Shown piece by piece: positions 44,114 through 54,966 of a stretch of DNA of 64,000 nucleotides. The position numbers and the translations under genes are program-made. Origin of the DNA: Euglena gracilis (Eukaryota; Euglenida; Euglenophyceae; Euglenales); the NCBI GenBank assembly GCA_039621445.1, contig CP154957.1, forward strand, positions 42,689,474-42,753,473. Reading direction: 5' to 3'. Every line of letters starts with the position of its first letter. The first letter of the stretch is position 1. The notes below the pieces were generated by a model. It made no database searches. It saw only the letters and a program-made list of their open reading frames with translations, and was not told where the DNA came from.

Positions 44114-44553
44114 TTACAGCTAACGGCGCGAGAATTGGCCTGAGCTGGCAGGATATTTGGCCCTCCCCCTTATCATTTTGGCCCATGGGCTCAAATGATT
44201 TGGCCCGAGGTGGCAAATATTTTGGCCCCAGGTTGGCAATATATTTGGCCCCTGCAGCCCTAAAGTTTGGCCACATCCTGTTTGCCACCGACAGATTGCA
44301 CAGGCATTATAAAACAGAAAAGGGCACTGGAGGAAAAAAATAGCCTAATATTAGAATAAATTTATGCTAAGTATTGGGGCCAGAATTTTTTATGCAGGGC
44401 CAAAATTTTTAATTCCGAGGACCAAAATTCTAAAGCCGGGGGCCAAAATTCTCAGGGCGGGGGCAAATATATTGCCGAGCTGGGGCCAAAATTTTAATCT
44501 TGGGGGCCAAAATTTTAGGTCCCTGGGCCAAAATTGCCGCCAATTAGCTGTAA
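44114..44553. mobile_element. TTACAGCTAA foldback element
   Basis: Ends TTACAGCTAACGGCG and its counterpart TTACAGCTAATTGGCGGC inverted. The left half repeats ATTTTGGCCC-type phrases and the right half repeats the complement GGGGCCAAAATTTT, so the whole 440 bp can fold on itself. Confidence 0.65.
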
Positions 44554-44746
44554 TCTTAAAATAGACTACACCAACGAAGAATGCGAAATGGTAGATAGAA
44601 CTGATTGGATGGAATGCAGGAGCGCCTTACCAGGGATGTTGGACTTATGTATTGTTGTATTCCTATGAAGCCACAGGAGATAGGTGGGCATGTGTGATTG
44701 AATCGCACTGACACCCGCTGCAAGTGGTTTTCAGTTTATTTTGAGC

Positions 44747-44977
44747 TCAGAGGATGCACATGGGTATATATCTTTCATACCACGCAGAGATGGCCACACC
44801 AAATCTGCGTTTCAAGCAAGGGATGACTTCCATGTGCCAGTGATGATTTGCTTCCTCCCCCTTCGGCACACAAACACTTGCAGAAAGACCGCCCATAACG
44901 TAAAATAAATTTTGTGCCTTTTTGTACGAATTGCCAGTGTGAGGACAGATGACTTGACTGAACAGTGTGGTGTGCAA
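44747..44977 (-). CDS. Possible GalT-like exon
   Basis: The minus frame contains KGEEANHHWHMEVIPCL, which resembles the HWHIE-PRL segment of galactose-1-phosphate uridylyltransferase-like proteins. A GTGTGG follows shortly, a donor like those of BCAT. No neighbouring exon was found, so this could be chance or an isolated remnant. Confidence 0.3.
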   Translation of the reverse strand: MHTTLFSQVICPHTGNSYKKAQNLFYVMGGLSASVCVPKGEEANHHWHMEVIPCLKRRFGVAISAWYERYIPMCIL

Positions 44978-45305
44978 ATATGTCCAACAATTTGTTCTGT
45001 TTCACACAAACATCCAAGAATCTTTTCCAGGTGAAACCGTCACCAAAATGCAGGCGATACAACTGAGCACTCCCAAAGGCAAAGGCAAAGGCTGGGCATT
45101 AAATGGCCAATTAGGAGGGGGTTAGGGGTTACCCTCCCCCAATTGTTCCCCCCCCAATTGGCCAAAAGGGGGGGGTGTTGGTATGTATATGCAATTAAAA
45201 AAAAACTATGCAAAAACAAGCACCACAACACCAAGCGTCCACAGACACCGGTTCGGGCGTGAAGTCAGAGCCCCCGATACGCGGTTTCAAAAACTGTGTC
45301 CCAGA

Positions 45306-45578
45306 CAGGCTGTTTTTTACCAACCCGGGGGGGGGGGTCCAGAGTGCCCATGAGTGCCTGCCCAGGCAGGCACTACCCCCCCCCCCCGGGGGGTCGGATT
45401 TCGGCCTGTGCCCAGGCACATTCCTTTGAAAAACGGCCATTTTTGGCTCCCCGGCGCCTTTGCCGTGTGCCCTACCCCCCCCCCCCGGGGGTCGGATTTG
45501 GAGTGCCTTGGAGTGCCTGCCCAGGCAGGCACCCCCCCCCCCCCGGGTGGGGTCGGCACCCCACTAAAATACGGCCTG
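45306..45578. mobile_element. hAT-like miniature element, subfamily B, second copy
   Basis: Starts CAGGCTGTTTTTTACCAACC, ends ACTAAAATACGGCCTG, flanked by a perfect 8-bp duplication GTCCCAGA (45298-45305 and 45579-45586). The interior matches 23860-24162 (TGCCTGCCCAGGCAGGCA palindromes). Confidence 0.9.
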
Positions 45579-45639
45579 GTCCCAGACACCGGTTCGGGCG
45601 TGAACCCGGTGCATAAGACACAGTTCTTGATACACCCTC

Positions 45640-46410
45640 ACCACCCCCCCCTCAAAGTCGCCACCCCCCAGGTTCCGTGGGACCACAAAATGGCCACTCT
45701 GGGATTGGGGACACTTTGGAGGGGGTCAAATTTTAGCCTTCGGCGCCTTTGGTGCCGAAGGAAGATGGCCAGTTTGAGGGAGGTAAACCAAAACTTGCCA
45801 AAAAATTTGGCCACTTTGGGGGTGACACTTTGAGGGGGGCTGAGGGTAAATGGAGATCCACGGACCATTCAAGGGGTTGACAATAAAACTTGGCAAATTG
45901 AGAGCACCTCAAGGGGAGTGAAAGAGATGATGAGAGTTACAAAGCAGCAAAGACACAAAAAATCAAATCACAAACCGGAGGCAAAGCAACTGGTTTCATT
46001 GAACGTGTAATCACAATCTCACTTGCTTTCCATGTTGTTTGAAACAAAAGTTTGAGGTTGCGATGCATCCTTCCTGCAAGAAAAGACAAAACATCACGAA
46101 GGCACCAAGGAAGATTGGGAGAGGAAAAAAAACAGAGGGGGGACCCGGGGGGTTACGGGGGGGGGTGACATGGGGGGCCATTCTTTTTGTCAACTTTGGA
46201 AAGACTTTCAAAATCGGAAACTTTCTTTCTTGTCAAGAACTGTATTTGGACCAAGAGTTAGGGGGAGCTCAGGGGCGGGGACCGCGGCGCCGAAGGCGCC
46301 GCAGTCGCTCCTTGGCCCACCCACCTAAAACCTGGGCCCAAAACACTGGGGGAAATTTCTCAAAAATGGTGGGGAATCAAAAGAAATGTCCGGAGACCTA
46401 AATTGAAGCC
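45640..46410. other. No gene seen; GGCGCC hairpins
   Basis: GCCTTCGGCGCCTTTGGTGC at 45,738 and CGGCGCCGAAGGCGCCG at 46,287 are short hairpins. The flanking 'CCCTCAAAGTCGCCACCCCC...TGGCCACTCTGGG' phrase recurs, diverged, at 56,640-56,850. Confidence 0.5.
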
Positions 46411-46554
46411 CTCAAAATGCCCTATCTAACAGTATTGATTTCCCCGCAACTCCCCGCCTAGCATGAGTTACGGCCACTTTTCGGCCAATTTTGGCCATTT
46501 TTGTACTGTTTTGGCCTGTTTTGACATTTTGCCTTATAATAGGGAATAGGGGTC

Positions 46555-46745
46555 TGATCGCCTGCCCTCTATTTTGTGGGTATACTCACGGTATACATGG
46601 TGTAATCGGGGTACCCTGCGCCTGCCCTGTATTTCGGGGGAGGGGGTCTCACAGTTTTTTGTTGAAAAATTGGGGATCCCTGCGCCTGCCCTGTATTTCG
46701 TGCACGATATACAGGGCAAGCGGAAAATCGCAAGGGGAACCAGTT
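46555..46745. repeat. CGCCTGCCCTGTATTT repeats
   Basis: GCGCCTGCCCTGTATTTCG twice in direct orientation (46,619 and 46,682), a related start at 46,558, and an inverted ATACAGGGCA at 46,709. Confidence 0.55.
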
Positions 46746-46779
46746 TTGATTTGGATGTGTCATAATATATCAAATTAGC

Positions 46780-48150
46780 CACCAGTTGAAATTGGTAGAT
46801 TCCACACTTCTGAAGCCGTGTTACCCATCAATTGAAAGCTCTTTTCAAGGGCTTTTGACAGATGGCCACATAATTCAACCTTTACTACAAAAAAGGGGTG
46901 GCAGACGCCGGTTCTGTCCAAAGCCCGGCGTTCCGGACGCCGGTTCCGTCCGAAAGACGGAACCGGCGTCCGGAGCGCCAGGCTTTGGACAGATGCAGAT
47001 CAGTGGTCGGAGATTGGTCCTGGGAGTGTCCTTTGACCGAAGGTTGGGGACGCTGGTTCTGTCCTGAACCCGGCGTCTCTAAAACGCCGCTTTAAACAAT
47101 GTCACGCCACTTTGCGTTTCACCAAATTCCGGCGATCGCGAGGGTATTTCTGGCTGTGTCAATCGTCCAAGTACAAACTCACCCCTCAATTGAAAGCTCT
47201 TCTCATCAGACGACTGGCGATCACCACCAAATTCAGCCACGCCGCCTGGAGCTCTTATTTTCTGTCACTGGGGAATCCTAATTTCACAACTCTGGTGCCC
47301 CCAGGACCCCTCAGGCGGTCGATTCGAAGAGAAAAAACGTTTTTGTAAGGTTTATTCAGCATCTTAAACCAAAAATCACTGAAAATTACCACAAATTTCG
47401 ACTCAGATTCTGGAGGATCCGACGATCACGAGTGTATCTCGGACTGCGGGCAACGTTAGGGTACCAAGTTACCCCTCGATCGAAAGCTCTTTTCAACAGA
47501 CGACCAGCGGTGCTCATCAGATCTTTCCACGCTGCACGGTACTCTATTTCCAAATCTGGGCCAATTTTCACCAAATTTGGATATCCACACCACTGGTCCC
47601 AGATGGCAAAATTCATTGTCCTAGATGGTCGAAACAGTCATACCAGCACCTTAAGGCCACTTTTGGGCACTTTTGGTGACATTTTTAGGAATGAAAATCG
47701 GACGCCGGGTTTTGGACAAAACCGGCGTTCCTAATGCCGGGCTTTAGGACAGAACCCGCGTCCGGAAAGCCCGTGGGGGGGGACGCCGGTTTTGTCCTGA
47801 GCCCGGCGTCTCAAACGCCGGTTTAATGCACAAAGCTCCTATTTTCAGCGATTGTATTTTCCAAAATTTGACATCCTAATTTCTCAAATGCCACAGTTCA
47901 GGTTGCATATTACATATCACCATAGCGCTCCCCAAGACCTTTCGCTTCGTACCCACAGAACTCAGCCACATTGCACAGCGCTCTGAAAATTGGCGATCGC
48001 ATTTTCCGACCCTGTTTGAAAATTCGAACTGTCCACCTGCCATGTGACCCATCGATTGAAAGCTCTGCAAGGGCTTTCAGCAGATGGCCATAACTTTCAG
48101 CCATGCTGCATGGTATTCTATTTTGGAAAATCCCCAAAATTGCCCAAAAG
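46780..48150. repeat. Four divergent copies of a GATTGAAAGCTCT repeat
   Basis: Cores at 46,829, 47,183, 47,470 and 48,047 share ACCC(A/C)TCRATYGAAAGCTC, followed by a CAG(A)YGRCC phrase and then TTCAGCCAYGCTGC. Spacing is 290-580 bp. GACGCCGG/CCGGCGTC blocks separate them. Confidence 0.7.
46915..46991. repeat. Near-perfect 36-bp-arm hairpin
   Basis: Arms 46915-46950 and 46956-46991 pair at 34 of 36 positions around a 5-base loop (CGAAA). Core GGACGCCGGTTCCGTC. Related ACGCCGG(T/G)TTTTGGACA and GAGCCCGGCGTC phrases lie at 47,045-47,095 and 47,700-47,830. Confidence 0.95.
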
Positions 48151-48430
48151 GAAATTATTGCACAGAAAACCCCAATTTCTTAGACGGCTCTAAGGGGCAT
48201 GATGGTTTTTTGAAGAAGAAAAAAATCTGCGGTTCCCAAACGCGTTTCACACTTTCTGGCTGCGCACTGTCTGTGGAGGGGAGAGCACCGATCCATGAAA
48301 GGGGCAAGACCGTGCAATATTCAGTGGCATTCGGGCCCGATTCCCTGGTTTTTCACCTCCCCCTGGTGCCTACCAGGCCGATGCACCTCGCAGGGCAAAC
48401 GCTGAAAATGAGGCAAATTCATGTCCCCCG
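48084..48430 (+). CDS. Unidentified frame interrupted by a miniature element
   Basis: Open on the plus strand (part of 48084-48452). If the element at 48438-48800 and one copy of its target duplication are disregarded, the frame continues downstream (VARVVQGRVKTQ...). No domain recognised. Confidence 0.2.
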
Positions 48431-48437
48431 TGGGGAT

Positions 48438-48800
48438 CAGGCTTCTTTTTAAGACCCCGGGGGGGCGGGGGGGGTCCCCCCCACCCACCCAGGGTGGCGC
48501 GGGACCCCCCCCCCCGGGGGGGGGGGACCCCCAAAATCGGGCCCGCTAAAGGCAATTTTCAAAAAATTTCGGCGCTTCGCGCCGAAAAGGTATACCCAGC
48601 GCCTCCGGCGCGGGACCCACCCCCGGGGGGGGCCCGGGGGGGGGCGGGGGGGGGCCTCCGGGCGCGGACCCCCCCCCCGGGGGGGGGGGGGAGGGACCGG
48701 CGCGGCGCCCCCCCCCGGGGGTGGGGTCCGGCCCGGACCCACCCACCCACCCCCTCCCCCCCGGGGGGGGGTGGGGTCTGCTGACTTAAAAAGAAGCCTG
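48438..48800. mobile_element. hAT-like miniature element, subfamily A, second copy
   Basis: Perfect 16-bp inverted ends CAGGCTTCTTTTTAAG, flanked by the 8-bp duplication GTGGGGAT (48430-48437 and 48801-48808). The interior shows the GGCGCTTCGCGCC hairpin and many C/G runs, as in 25677-25946. Confidence 0.92.
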
Positions 48801-49024
48801 GTGGGGATGTGGCTCGGGTGGTGCAGGGGCGGGTCAAGACGCAAGGTTCAGGCCACGCTGCCAGCGGGGAACGTTGGGCACTAGAAAGCTGTCGACCTCC
48901 AGATGGACAACTGGGGCTTGGTTCGAAATGGGAGGGGGGAATGTGTGACCTTTTGATGGGGGAATAAAATGTCCATTGGTAACCCAAAAGTACTGGGAAG
49001 AATGAGGAACCAAACGCCGGTCCC

Positions 49025-49544
49025 ATGAAGTACTTTTCAGCAGCAGGACTAAGGGGCAGGCTCTCTGGAAAAGAGATTCGGGTGTTGAATGGGATAGCAG
49101 TGATGCTGTTTCTGTTTCAACTTGCAAAAGCAGGGTGGATGGTGGAAAGACACTTGCGTGGGATGGACAACAGTGGTCCTGTGGTCTGCATATTTCCTTG
49201 TGGGCCGCTTCCACTTCTCAATCCACTGTCTAAAACCTTCCTTGTTGCCCTGCACATATGAATGTGAATGGGAGCCTCCTGACCCAATTGCAATGACAGA
49301 AGCACATATAGAGATGCATTGCTCCCGCAGTGATGAGTTTTGTCCATCATTAGACAACCATCACAGATTGATCCAACAGATCCTCCGAGCTTCCCAGCGC
49401 GCCATGGTGCACAAAACAAGAGTCAAACAAAAGGCGATCCGAATAGAACTGGCGTCCTCGCAGATTCACCTACTTGCCGTCCGATATCCCTTGGAAGCCC
49501 TTGACTTTCGGCTGAAAGCCAAAGAGCAAGAATTTGTAATGTAA
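49025..49544 (+). CDS. Unidentified plus-strand frames
   Basis: Two overlapping open frames (49025-49261 and 49122-49544). The second ends in a charged stretch (VHKTRVKQKAIRIE, RLKAKEQEFVM) with balanced codon use, so it could be a terminal exon or transposon relic. The minus strand is also open here. No known domain. Confidence 0.25.
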
Positions 49545-49549
49545 CAAAT

Positions 49550-50548
49550 GGTCAGGCTGAGCAACAACACAAATAATATCTCAGCCCCAACCTTCACTAC
49601 CAAAAACCATGCAAAATATCCCGCAAAATCTTTGAGATTCTGGATCTTTATTTGATCTTGATTTGATTTGAGATTCTGGATACAAGAGATCTTTATTTGA
49701 TGAGCACATTGAAAATCATTGGAGAAAAATGGACCATATTTTAATGGGCAAAAAGTAAAATTCAAAATTGGGAACCGTGGTTCCTATTTTGTACCTGAAG
49801 AAGGCAGAATAGCAAAAAAAGCTTCACAAGAGGGGGGAAGGGTCACAGGGGGGCATTATGGGGGGGGGTCACGGGGGAAGAAATGGGGGTTCGCAGCAGC
49901 TTTGCAGAATTCTCAAAAAGGACAAAAAATGCTGGAAATTTCCTTTAGACTTGGCGTTTCCTCAAACTTCTGTGGTCCCGAATCCGGCTCACTGCGGGAC
50001 GGGTCACGGGTTTACAGGGGAGGGGGGTTACGGGGACGACACCACCAAAGGCTTGCAGCACCCAGAAAAGTAAAGCCCTTGGTGCGCTTAGTTGTGGAGT
50101 ACCCCATAAAGTTTATATGAAATGAGATTCAAAAGCGCGTGGTCTTACTCCGAGCGCCTTTGTTTGGGCCCTTGCAGTCTTCAAATGTAGTCTGTACATT
50201 TTAGTTTGGACTCCAGGAGATGAACGGCTGCATGTGTTTTGTGTCCTTTGATGAGTGAAACGAGATTTGCCTATTGTCAACTTGTAATCCTAATTGGGTA
50301 CAACTGGCTACAGGCCTTGGAGAATTAAGCAAATTCTTGTTTTTTGGGGTCTGGGGCCAAAAAAAACACGAGAAGAAACATATTGCCTAACAAAGGCAAC
50401 CATTCTAAATCCTACCAGCATCCATGACGACGCTGAGCATTGAGTGGCTGCCACATCTTGGATACCGGACAGCAACATGAAATCTTGATTGGAGCAAAAT
50501 TAGCAAAGCTACAACTGCACAGGTGCGCAATGGGGAAGAGGCTTCAAA
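49550..50548. other. No gene seen
   Basis: AT-rich then G-run DNA. Holds one GGGAACCGTGGTTCC motif (49770-49784) and TCACGGG/GGGTTACGGGG repeats at 49,865-50,035. Confidence 0.5.
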
Positions 50549-50708
50549 CCAAACCAACCACGGTGGATGGTCCATGCCAGGGAAAATGGATGTTGTCACC
50601 CCTCACTGTGATAGCAAAATTGGTACTGTTATAAAAACTGTTCTTTTCTCTTTATGGACGCAGTGGTCCCAAAACGTGATGGAATGTCAAAAATTAAAAC
50701 CACGGTCC

Positions 50709-51182
50709 TCAAAGACTGATGAGAGAAACGTTGGTGTGTGTCCAACATGCAACTTTTATTTTGAGCCATGGGCTCACATGGTCTGACTCTTTGATGATGG
50801 GATTGTTCGCTTGCGGCCGAGAGAAAAGCATGGCTAAAACTTTTCTGTACAATGAATACAATTGAGGGAAAAATCTTCCAAATTGAGAAATTCTGGGAGG
50901 CCCAGAATTTCTCTGCAAATTTGAATGGCGTAATGATTTGATGGATGGATTGGAAAATGAGCAATGGAAAAAATCACCTTCGTTCAAATTTGTTGAAAAA
51001 TCTGCTTTCTTCGGGGGGAAGACAGGGCTCTTGTCCAAATGCAAATAAGTCATCCCACCACATGCTTCAGGGAACACTTCGAGGATAATAACTGGCTTGT
51101 TCAAAAAAAATATGCACTTTGAAAAAACCACCCTGAATTTTGTCATCCAAACCGCACTTGTTAATTCCTGGGTACCACCCAA
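50709..51182 (-). CDS. Unidentified frame in the duplicated unit
   Basis: 157 codons (EVFPEACGGMTYLHLDK...); the matching frame is shortened to 59752-59471 in copy 2 by small indels. No domain recognised, and the loss in copy 2 argues against current function. Confidence 0.25.
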   Translation of the reverse strand: MGGTQELTSAVWMTKFRVVFSKCIFFLNKPVIILEVFPEACGGMTYLHLDKSPVFPPKKADFSTNLNEGDFFHCSFSNPSIKSLRHSNLQRNSGPPRISQFGRFFPQLYSLYRKVLAMLFSRPQANNPIIKESDHVSPWLKIKVACWTHTNVSLISL

Positions 51183-51341
51183 GAAACAAATTTTTGTTCA
51201 ATAATCATGCAGACCCTTGCAAACTTGTTCCCATCTTTTTCTTGCCTGTTGACATGCACATTTGTTCACATGCCGTACATCACATTAGCACCATGGAACG
51301 CACAACCCACCAAAATAGCACAAACTGCCTGTTCCTTGAGG

Positions 51342-51785
51342 TCACGACTTTCTGTGTGCAATGTTCCACGTTCCCTTGTTTGATGACTTTCCAGAGCGCA
51401 TACTCCGCTCCATCATGCTCTTGCGACTGCAACAATGCGGAGGGCTACATTTGAGTTGAACGATCAAAGGCTTTAACACTGCATCTGGCAAAGGGCGGTG
51501 TCTTAACTCAGCTAAAATGTGACCAATAAAATGGAGTCCCGCGCTTTCCTTCTCCCGCGTTTCAGAGGAGTTTCCAAACAATACAACATCGCTTGTTTGC
51601 AAACTTAATCCACAAAATAACAGACTTATGTCTGTTTCACCAAGGCGCCACATTTCTTTGCCACAGTGGGACAAATATATTTTTGAAAAAAAATAGTGAA
51701 TTGATCCCGCAACCATTGACCCATCCTGACCAGAACGGGTGCATAATAACATCTGATTGAGGGGTGTGAAATGACCAAAGTACAA
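51342..51785 (-). CDS. Unidentified frame in the duplicated unit
   Basis: 147 codons here and 145 at 60414-59977; most of the length agrees (WRLGETDISLLF, HILAELRHRPLPDAV). Ends in a Ser/Lys-rich basic tail. No domain recognised. Confidence 0.3.
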   Translation of the reverse strand: MYFGHFTPLNQMLLCTRSGQDGSMVAGSIHYFFSKIYLSHCGKEMWRLGETDISLLFCGLSLQTSDVVLFGNSSETREKESAGLHFIGHILAELRHRPLPDAVLKPLIVQLKCSPPHCCSRKSMMERSMRSGKSSNKGTWNIAHRKS

Positions 51786-52705
51786 AAGCCCTCCCCCCCC
51801 CTCCTGAGGTGGCTAGAGTTTTAAGAAAGACAATGGCAAAAAAGATTGAAGAAAATTGAGGTTGGAATATTTCCTGGAGTCAGTTTTGGGCTGGCCACCC
51901 CTCTGGGATGCAGCTTCCAGTCGATGCACATGCATGGTTGCAATTGGGTCAGATAAACCACCCACAAGGGGACAGCGAGCATACTTATGGTTGGAAGCAG
52001 TTTTCCTTCTACATATACGGCCCAAAGCAAGGTTCTTTGGAAATGGTTCCTTGGTTTAACGTTGCACAACTAACATTTCACAGCAATAAACTTTTGCGGA
52101 TGTATGTCTTGGGTGCTTGTGTCACTGTGCGTCCCAACGCCTCCCTATCGTGGAAAATCATTGTATTTTGAGGTTTCTTGGCGTGAGAAATGCCACCCTT
52201 GGCAAGCAATGGGATAACCGAAGTAAAAATGTGGCTGGATCAACGCCTCTAATCCCAACCCAGTTGTTGCCACTGCAACTAGCACCACAACCCAATTTTA
52301 GCACTCCCAAAAGCCGACTCTCGAAGTTCACAATCCCTCACAACATGGAAAAAATTCATTTGGCACTTTGCAAATGGCGACTTTCCGGTTCACCCTTAAT
52401 GCAAATCCTGAAGGTGCGAGAGGGGAAACAGTTGCAGGCCTTGGGGTTGTAATGACCTTCTATCACATGCACTTCTCATGTGTGTGATGTACCACTGTGC
52501 CAATGAAAACAACAAAAAAGGTGCTTCATCCGATGGCAAACCTCCCAAAGAAAGCAGAAAATGAGGAAATCAATGGGCAGTGCAGAAAAAGAATTGGGAA
52601 CCGTGGTTCCCAAAACTTCCCAACCATTGCCCCGATTATTCAAAGGCCAAACAGGAAATGTGAGCTTCGCAAAACATTGGAAATGGGGCTATATCAAGAT
52701 CAGTT

Positions 52706-53259
52706 TCAATTCAACGCTAGGCGCTTTCCATTGCTACACCCATTTCTTCGAAAGCCCCTCCGGCACCGCCTCTCAAGCCTCCAAGACCCAGTCAAAGAGC
52801 AGCTCTCTCCCTGGCTTTGCAAACGTCTCTCCGGCTTTTTCATGGGGTTTAAAAATGCATCGTAGAGGATTTGTTGCACCTGGATCTGCCTAGCTCTCCA
52901 AGGAACGTAGTGCGCTTTGTTGTGCCGTTTCGACAGCGAATTCACGTGGAAGTCCATGACTTGCAGAGTCCCGGTGCAGTCCCCCGGGATGAACAGAATG
53001 TCGCAGAGAATGTCAAGGAATACATGCAATATGTGGCAAACGGATACCGATGTGTGGCAAACAAGTCCACGACCAGACAAGTTTTTCTGTCCAACTTGGA
53101 AACTGGGCGCTGGGGAACAGCATCAGGAGGTGCAGTTTGCTCCTCCGAAACCCGATCGACGGGCTCTGGATGTCGTCGACGGGCATCGTCTGGGCAAAGA
53201 TACGGCCAATTTACGGTTTCGGGCCCCGAACAGGCCCGAAATACCCAAAAACAGAACAC
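52706..53259 (-). pseudogene. Pogo/Tigger-like DDE transposase fragment, copy 1
   Basis: The first frame (53259-52942) has KLDRKTCLVVDLFATHR, matching the D-x-x-x-x-H catalytic segment of DDE_1 transposases. A second frame (53080-52706) has ILFIPGDCTGTLQVMDFHVN, matching the IP-CT-LQPLD-VN segment with the next acidic residue. A frameshift separates the two, and the N-terminal part with the first Asp and the DNA-binding domain are not recognisable. Family assignment is by motif only. Confidence 0.6.
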
Positions 53260-53421
53260 CAGTACCTTTGACTACAAGATCGATCAAAAAAATTGGGAAC
53301 CGTGGTTCATAAATTTCAAAGATGACCCCCACCCTGCAAATAGGGGCTTGCAAAACGGGCAGTGGGAACAAAAGCGTATGTGCTGCCAAAAAAACTATTC
53401 TTCATTTTGAAGCAGTGTGGC

Positions 53422-54040
53422 AACTTGGACTTCACTTGTTGACACCCACGGAGAGAATGAAGATGCACATCAACTTTAATGCCCACCCTGACAACTTTGG
53501 CTCGTTGACCCCAACCTGTCCAAGGCCCCGACCAATTTCAAAAAAATTGGTTGGTTCAGACATCCAAAAAGTCCTTTCGAAAAAAGTTCAGGGGGGAAAG
53601 AAAGTGTGTTTACCCCCCCCCTACAGAAATTGATGTTGGGCAGCGTTGGGACATGCACTCAAACCAGGGCCGCAGTAGCACCGCCGCAAAACCCACACAC
53701 AGCGGGAACACCCAGCCATCGCACAGCACCGGCCCTGGGTGAGCCTGAAAAAACGTCGCATGGAGCCGTGGCCCCACGTCGACGCCTCGAAAAAGTGGTC
53801 ATTTTTTGGGAACCGCTGATTTTCAATCATACCCTTTAGCGCCGTCCAAGAGTTTCTGGCCGAAGACCCCCCAAAACCTGCTGAATTATGATTACCCCCC
53901 CCCCGCCCTAGTCGTATGACCGGGTTCCTGCAACCTGTGACTGGGGGGGGGGGGGTGGTCATAACACCCCCATAACCTGCAACCTGTGACCGGGGGGTGG
54001 TCATAAATGAGGGGTAGTCATACGACTAGGGGGGGGGGGG
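53422..54040. other. Right part of duplicated unit, no gene seen
   Basis: Repeated almost exactly at 62,010-62,579. Contains CCTGCAACCTGTGACYGGGGG twice (53,925 and 53,975) and a GTCATACGACTAGGG phrase with its inverse CCCTAGTCGTATGACC. Confidence 0.5.
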
Positions 54041-54049
54041 GTACCATAC

Positions 54050-54545
54050 ATACTTGCAGTTAGTGCGCCGCGGCGCTCCTGCCGCGGGGCAAATTTTTTT
54101 TTCCGCGGTGGTCGCGGCGCACAGAAAGATTTTTGCCGCGGCTGTCGCGGCACGAGCTAAATTTATTGCCGCGGTGGTCGCGGCGCAAGCAGAAAAATTT
54201 TCCGTGGTGGTTGCGGCACAAAAAATTTTTCTGCCCGGAGCTCAAGAACGTATTGGCAGCAGCACAACACCCAACATTTTTTTGGTGGAAACAAATAGAT
54301 TGATAGAAGGCGCTCACCCAGGCTTTGGCAAAACAAAATGTTGCCAAGGTAGCACCAGTCCCACCCGTTGAATTTTTCCAAAAAAAAAGGTTCCGCGGCG
54401 GTCGCGGCGCACATATAAACCAGTGCCGCGGCATTCGCGGCGCACAGAAAAAAATTTGCCGCGGCGCTGCCGGTTACAAAAAAAATTTCCCGCGGTGGTC
54501 GCGGCGCACGGAAACATTTTTTCCGGTCGCACTAACTGCAAGTAT
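54050..54545. mobile_element. GC-hairpin element with 9-bp duplication
   Basis: Inverted ends ATACTTGCAGTTAGTGCG (18 bp), flanked by GGTACCATA on both sides (54040-54048 and 54546-54554). A 9-bp duplication is typical of Mutator-like elements. The interior is two blocks of 50-60 bp units containing GCCGCGGTGGTCGCGGCGCA around a unique 150-bp middle. Confidence 0.8.
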
Positions 54546-54559
54546 GGTACCATATGTCC

Positions 54560-54960
54560 ACAAACCCTTTTGGATACTTTTTGGCATGTTTCATTTTGTG
54601 TTCCCCAGACGTTAGCTTCACGCCCGAACCGAGGTCTGGGACGCCGGCATGAGAAATAGCTGTAAAAGCAACAGAAAAGAAAATCAAAGTTTGCAAATTG
54701 ATGTTGGAAAATACCACCAAAACTTTACAAAAAAATTTTCATTACACCCTCACTGGCGTTTTTTTAAAAAAAACAAAAAAACCCAAAAGAAACTGTTTTG
54801 GTGTTTTTTTTTGCTTTTTTGACTGCCGGCTTTGACCCCGCCCCTTTTGAAATTTAAGCCCCCTCTCAAAAAAATTTTTCCTCTTGATTTGGCTGAAAAT
54901 ACATGGAAACACACACGACCTCAAAAATGTCAAAAACAATCACATTTTTGAAAAAACCGT
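54560..54960. other. No gene seen
   Basis: A-rich and T-rich DNA with TTTTTTTAAAAAAAA runs; no frame of interest. Confidence 0.5.
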
Positions 54961-54966
54961 GCTGTG

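Larger units (their letters stand above)
50549..53987. repeat. 3.4-kb duplicated unit, copy 1
   Basis: Shares CCAAACCAACCACGG at its left edge and ends GCAACCTGT, exactly like 59186-62579, and is nearly identical throughout apart from an 866-bp segment (52274-53139) that is inverted in the other copy. Carries a decayed pogo-like transposase and several unidentified minus frames. Confidence 0.93.

Noticed and set aside
43832-44288. Minus frames of 76-116 codons
   Set aside because: They overlap the TTACAGCTAA foldback element and consist of its repeated TTTTGGCC phrases.
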